This document shows positions 60,395 through 64,000 of a stretch of 64,000 nucleotides of DNA, piece by piece. Every line of letters begins with the position of its first letter. The stretch's first letter is position 1. Source of the DNA: Propionibacteriaceae bacterium (GTDB taxonomy: Bacteria; Actinomycetota; Actinomycetes; Propionibacteriales; Propionibacteriaceae); assembly GCA_031267645.1 (NCBI GenBank), contig JAIRYW010000063.1, positions 1 to 64,000 of the forward strand. Direction: 5' to 3'. Position numbers and translations under genes: made by a program. Below the pieces are notes generated by a model that was not told the DNA's origin, made no database searches, and saw nothing but the letters and a program-made list of their open reading frames with translations.

Positions 60395-61711
60395 TTGAGT
60401 ACCCAGATCGAACCACCGACCGCGACCGGCGCGACCGGCCCGACGCCCGCCGCCGAGACCCGGACTGAAGCGGCCGCTCCGGCCCAGCTGGCGGACCAGC
60501 CGGGCGTCTACACCACCAAACTGGGCCGCTTCGGCCTTTTGACCCTGCTCGGGGCCTTGTCTTGGGCCATCCCCTCGGCCAACTACGGGACGCTGTCCCA
60601 GTCTCTGTTCGCCACCATGGACCCGGTCCACAAGGTCAAGATGGTGGCCATCTTGGCCACCGTCTCCTCGATCGGCGGGTCGCTGGCCGTGATCGTGGGC
60701 GGCCTGCTGTCGGACCGCACCCGGTCCGTCTACGGCAAGCGCAAGCCCTGGCTGCTAGCGGGCTCGTTGCTGGCGGCCGGCTCCATGGGGGCGGTCTGGT
60801 TCACCACCAGCTTCCCGCTCCTGGTGGTGGAGTTCACCGTCAGCCAGATCGGCCTCAACATCATGGTGGCGGCCCTGTCCGCCCTGCTGCCGGACCGCGT
60901 GGGCAAGGCCCTGCTGGGCCGGGCCTCGGCCTTGGCCGGGCTGGGGAACCTGCTGGGCGGGGCGATCGGCGGCGTCATCGCCTCCGGCTTCCTGCCGACC
61001 CCCAAGTTGGGCCTGGTGATAGTCCCCTGGACCATGGTGGCGGCGGCCGTGGCCATCTGCCTGCTCCTGCCCACCATCTCCAGCCAGGACGCCCCGGTCG
61101 AACGGCTGGTCGGCCGCCGGCTGCTGCGCCAGCTGGCGCCCCCGGCCGACCGCGACTTCTGGCTGGTGTTCGGCGGCCGGGTGCTCTTCCTGCTGGGCCT
61201 GCTCACCACCTTCGCGTACCAGCTCTACATCCTGACCGACCACTTCGGAGCCGACGCCGCCGTGGCCCAGAGCATGATCGCGCTGTCCGGCGTCATCCTG
61301 GCTCTGGGGGCGGGCGTCTTCACCGTGGTCATGGGCCCGGTGTCGGACAAGGTGAAAAGGCGCAAGCCGTTCGTGATCGGCGCCGGCGTGGTCGGGGCCG
61401 CGGGCGTCTCGCTGCTGTTGACCTCGCACAATGTGGCGGTCTTCCCCATCTCGATCGCGGCCCTGTCGGTGGCCTACGGCACCTTCATCTCGGTCGACCA
61501 AGCCCTGATGGTGGAAGTGCTGCCTGACCAAGCCAACGCCGCCCGCGACCTGGGCTTCCTGACCGTGGCCAACTCGGCTCCCGGCGTCCTGGCCCCCGGC
61601 CTGGCCGGCCTGCTAGTCGGGATCGGCGGCTATCCGGCGGTCTTCGCCGGCGGCCTAGCCATGACCCTGATCAGCGGGGTCTTCTTGTTCTTCGTCCGTC
61701 GAGTTCGCTGA
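60395..61711 (+). CDS. MFS transporter, probable glycoside uptake
   Basis: This 438-residue protein has 12 helices after a 40-residue Ala/Thr/Pro-rich cytosolic start. Loop motifs are GGLLSDRTRSVYGKRKPWL (between helices 2 and 3) and SDKVKRRKPF (between 8 and 9), typical of MFS/GPH-type sugar carriers. The TTG start is supported by AAGGAG 6-8 bases upstream. It is first in an operon with a GH1 glycosidase and an esterase, so uptake of a glycoside or acylated glycoside is inferred. Confidence 0.9.
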   Translation: MSTQIEPPTATGATGPTPAAETRTEAAAPAQLADQPGVYTTKLGRFGLLTLLGALSWAIPSANYGTLSQSLFATMDPVHKVKMVAILATVSSIGGSLAVIVGGLLSDRTRSVYGKRKPWLLAGSLLAAGSMGAVWFTTSFPLLVVEFTVSQIGLNIMVAALSALLPDRVGKALLGRASALAGLGNLLGGAIGGVIASGFLPTPKLGLVIVPWTMVAAAVAICLLLPTISSQDAPVERLVGRRLLRQLAPPADRDFWLVFGGRVLFLLGLLTTFAYQLYILTDHFGADAAVAQSMIALSGVILALGAGVFTVVMGPVSDKVKRRKPFVIGAGVVGAAGVSLLLTSHNVAVFPISIAALSVAYGTFISVDQALMVEVLPDQANAARDLGFLTVANSAPGVLAPGLAGLLVGIGGYPAVFAGGLAMTLISGVFLFFVRRVR

Positions 61712-61723
61712 AAGGAACCAACC

Positions 61724-62911
61724 ATGGCCCAATTCCCAGCCGATTTCAGGTGGGGCGCGTCCACTTCGGCCCACCAGATCGAAGGCGGCAACGTCGCCTC
61801 CGACTGGTGGCACCTCGAACAGGCGCCCGGCAGCTTCGTGGCGGAGCCCAGCGGCGACGCCTGCGACTCCTACCACCGTTGGCGCGAAGACCTCGCCTTG
61901 CTGGCCGAGGCTGGCCTCAACGCCTACCGCTTCTCGATCGAGTGGGCCCGGATCGAGCCGGCCCCCGGCCGGATCTCAATCGCCCAGTTGGACCACTACC
62001 GAGCCATGGTCGAAACCGCCCTGGAGTTGGGAATCCAACCGCTGGTGACCCTCCATCACTTCACCAACCCGGCCTGGCTAGGTGCGATGGGCGGATGGGC
62101 GCATCCGGAGGCGCCGCCGCGGTTCGCCGCCTACGCCGCCGCCGTGGCACCGCTGTTGGAAGGCGTCGAACACGTCTGCCTGATCAACGAGCCCAATATG
62201 GTGGCCCTCTTCCCGGTCTTGATGGCGGCCGGTTTGGACGTCCTGGGCCAGTCGCTGCCAGCGGTCGACCCGGCCACCAGCGCCGGCCTGATCGCCGGCC
62301 ACCACGCCGCCCGGGCGGCTCTGCGCCCCCTGCTGCCCCAGGCCCAGCTGGGCTGGTCCATCGCGGCCCAGACCTACCATCCGGCCCCGGGGGCCGAAGA
62401 TCTGGCGGCGGCCTACCAGAGAGAATCCGAGGACCTGTTCTACGACGCCGCCGCCGGAGACGACTGGATCGGAGTCCAGGCCTACACCTGCCGCCGGGTC
62501 AAGGCAGTGGACGGCGTCCTGGCCCCCGACCCGCGCCCAAACGTCGAACGCACCATCAGCGGTTGGGAGTATTACCCGGCCGCCCTGGCCGAGTGCGTGC
62601 GCCGGGTGGCGGCCCTGACCGGGTTGCCGGTCCTGGTGACCGAGAACGGCATCGCCACGGCCGACGACGCGGAGCGCATCGCTTACACCCAGGCCGCTCT
62701 GGACGACCTGGCCCAGGCCATGGCCGAAGGCGTGGACGTCCGGGGCTACTTCCATTGGAGCCTGCTCGACAACTACGAATGGGGCTCTTTCGCCCCCACC
62801 TTCGGCCTGGTGGCAGTCGACCGCCAGACCTTCGTCCGCACCCCGAAACCATCTCTGGCCTGGCTGGGCGGCCTGGCCCGCGCCGCCGCCACCGCCCCTG
62901 AAAGGAAATGA
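61724..62911 (+). CDS. GH1 family beta-glucosidase
   Basis: This 395-residue intracellular TIM barrel begins FPADFRWGASTSAHQIEGG, the GH1 N-terminal signature. The acid/base Glu is in LINEPN and the nucleophile Glu in VTENGIA. WSLLDNYEWGSF is the aglycone-side motif. It is shorter than the usual 440-470 residues but complete. GAAAGGAA lies 7-8 bases before the ATG. It hydrolyses a beta-glycoside imported by the upstream carrier. Confidence 0.95.
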   Translation: MAQFPADFRWGASTSAHQIEGGNVASDWWHLEQAPGSFVAEPSGDACDSYHRWREDLALLAEAGLNAYRFSIEWARIEPAPGRISIAQLDHYRAMVETALELGIQPLVTLHHFTNPAWLGAMGGWAHPEAPPRFAAYAAAVAPLLEGVEHVCLINEPNMVALFPVLMAAGLDVLGQSLPAVDPATSAGLIAGHHAARAALRPLLPQAQLGWSIAAQTYHPAPGAEDLAAAYQRESEDLFYDAAAGDDWIGVQAYTCRRVKAVDGVLAPDPRPNVERTISGWEYYPAALAECVRRVAALTGLPVLVTENGIATADDAERIAYTQAALDDLAQAMAEGVDVRGYFHWSLLDNYEWGSFAPTFGLVAVDRQTFVRTPKPSLAWLGGLARAAATAPERK

Positions 62912-62913
62912 CC

Positions 62914-63981
62914 ATGACCACCGAACCGACTGACTTCACCGCCGCCCGCCCGCCCGTCCCGAGTCCTTTCTCGGTCGGTATCCCAGACCAGGAGTACGCC
63001 GTCCTGGCCGCCGCCCCCGACTACCGTCGGCGCTTGGACCCGGCGCTGGGCCCCTTCGTCGAATACCTCAAAGGCGATATGCCCGACGTCCCGATCGAAG
63101 TGGAGCGGGCCCAGTCGTTGGCCGCCTCCCAGGCCCAGGTCGGCGTCGCTTTCGAGCCCGCGCCGGCCGAGGTCGAGATTGGCCGGCTGTGGATCCCGGG
63201 GGCTGAGTCAGACCAGCGGATCATGCTGAAGACCTACCGCGCCCCGACCCCGGACCAGCCCGCTGAGGCGCTGCGACCGGGCCTGCTCTACATCCACGGC
63301 GGCGGCTGGTGCGCCGGCTCGGCCGACGCCGCCGAGGTCGACGCCTGGTGCGGCCAGGTGGCCCACGAGGCCGGCTTGGTGATCGCCTCGGTCGAATACC
63401 GGCTAGCTCCCGAAGACAAGTTCCCGGCCGGTTTCCTGGACTGCTGGGCGGCTCTGGAGTGGGTCGCCGCCAACGCCGAGCTGCTCGGGATGGACCGCTC
63501 CCGCCTGGCCGTGGGCGGCGGCTCGGCCGGCGGCAATCTGAGCGCGGCGGTGGCGCTGAAGGCCAAGGCCGCCGGCGGCCCGGCCATCGCGCTGCAGTTG
63601 CTGGAGATGCCGGCCTTGGACTTCACTTTGAGCTCGCCCTCGACGCACGAGTTCGACGCCGATTTCCCGGCTGTGGGCCAGATGGTGACGACCATGCTGC
63701 CGCGCTACCTGGACGACGTCGCCCAGGCCCAGGACCCGTACGTCTCGCCGCTGCTGGCTCCAGACCTGACCGGCCTGCCGCGGGCGGCGATCCTGATCTG
63801 CGAGATCGATCCGGTGCGCGACGACGGTCTGCGTTACGCCGAACGGTTGCGCCAGGCCGGCGTCGAGGTGGACGCCCGGGTCTACCAGGGGATGCTGCAC
63901 GGCTGCTCCTCGCTGACCTTGATGTTGCCCAGCGCCCGCGCCTGGCGCGACCACTGCGTGGCCGCCCTGAAGACGCTCTGA
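62914..63981 (+). CDS. Alpha/beta hydrolase, HSL-type esterase
   Basis: This protein has about 355 residues. The oxyanion motif HGGGW, nucleophile elbow GGGSAGGN, the acid in EIDPVRDDG and the His in GMLHG mark a hormone-sensitive-lipase-type carboxylesterase. The ATG at 62914 has AAAGGA 7 bases upstream; an ATG at 62908 overlaps the GH1 stop (ATGA) and is the alternative. Its place after the glycosidase suggests it removes acyl groups from the imported glycoside or its aglycone. Confidence 0.92.
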   Translation: MTTEPTDFTAARPPVPSPFSVGIPDQEYAVLAAAPDYRRRLDPALGPFVEYLKGDMPDVPIEVERAQSLAASQAQVGVAFEPAPAEVEIGRLWIPGAESDQRIMLKTYRAPTPDQPAEALRPGLLYIHGGGWCAGSADAAEVDAWCGQVAHEAGLVIASVEYRLAPEDKFPAGFLDCWAALEWVAANAELLGMDRSRLAVGGGSAGGNLSAAVALKAKAAGGPAIALQLLEMPALDFTLSSPSTHEFDADFPAVGQMVTTMLPRYLDDVAQAQDPYVSPLLAPDLTGLPRAAILICEIDPVRDDGLRYAERLRQAGVEVDARVYQGMLHGCSSLTLMLPSARAWRDHCVAALKTL

Positions 63982-64000
63982 CCCGGCCTGGCCCGGGGTT

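Overview
This 64 kb window is chromosomal DNA of a high-GC Gram-positive bacterium of the phylum Actinomycetota. The evidence is the base composition, frequent GTG and TTG starts, many 4-base stop/start overlaps, and hallmark actinobacterial genes and gene orders: mdh, DUF3017, folD, purH, purN, perM and pcrA in a row; ftsH, folE, folP, folB, folK and DUF3180 in a row; and lsr2 and clpC as neighbours. The genus cannot be named from the sequence. I saw no tRNA, rRNA, CRISPR array, transposase or prophage gene.

Layout, left to right. A membrane-anchored Ig-like repeat protein runs off the left edge (1-2687). Next is a housekeeping block of mdh, DUF3017, folD, purH, purN, a PerM-like protein with a giant disordered tail, and the helicase pcrA (2.9-13.6 kb). 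A phospholipase-D-type synthase and a GlsB/YeaQ membrane protein follow. From 15.4 to 19.3 kb lies an envelope-stress module: a LuxR-type regulator and its PspC-fused histidine kinase, divergent from two PspC proteins and a small membrane protein. guaA, a VOC protein, radA and the metS-metP transporter pair follow (19.4-25.4 kb). From 25.6 to 29.1 kb is a thiamine-type ECF transporter (a two-ATPase plus T-component fusion, and YkoE) behind a TPP riboswitch. Two secreted proteins with DUF4430-like domains and unusual codon or base use occupy 29.3-34.5 kb, followed by about 850 bp of apparently gene-free DNA carrying repeats.

The right half holds a glycosyltransferase, clpC, lsr2 and an orphan LacI regulator (35-41 kb). 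The folate operon ftsH-folE-folPBK-DUF3180 follows, with folP, folB and folK as one polypeptide. Then come cytochrome bd oxidase (cydA, cydB, fused cydDC) and a TetR-controlled heterodimeric ABC exporter (53.2-57.8 kb). Last are a DUF2079 membrane protein and a TetR-MFS-GH1-esterase glycoside module (59.6-64 kb). Both TetR genes have a clear palindrome built into a near-consensus promoter.

The most unusual general trait is that short tandem repeats have expanded in frame inside many ordinary genes (perM, pcrA, ecf, folPBK, cydDC, one tetR, the radA tail) and in several intergenic gaps. Three natural operon partners (FolP/FolB/FolK, CydD/CydC, EcfAA'/EcfT) are fused, and the fusion seams coincide with these low-complexity stretches. 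A short palindromic REP-like element occurs in the gene-free gap and also inside the ECF linker.
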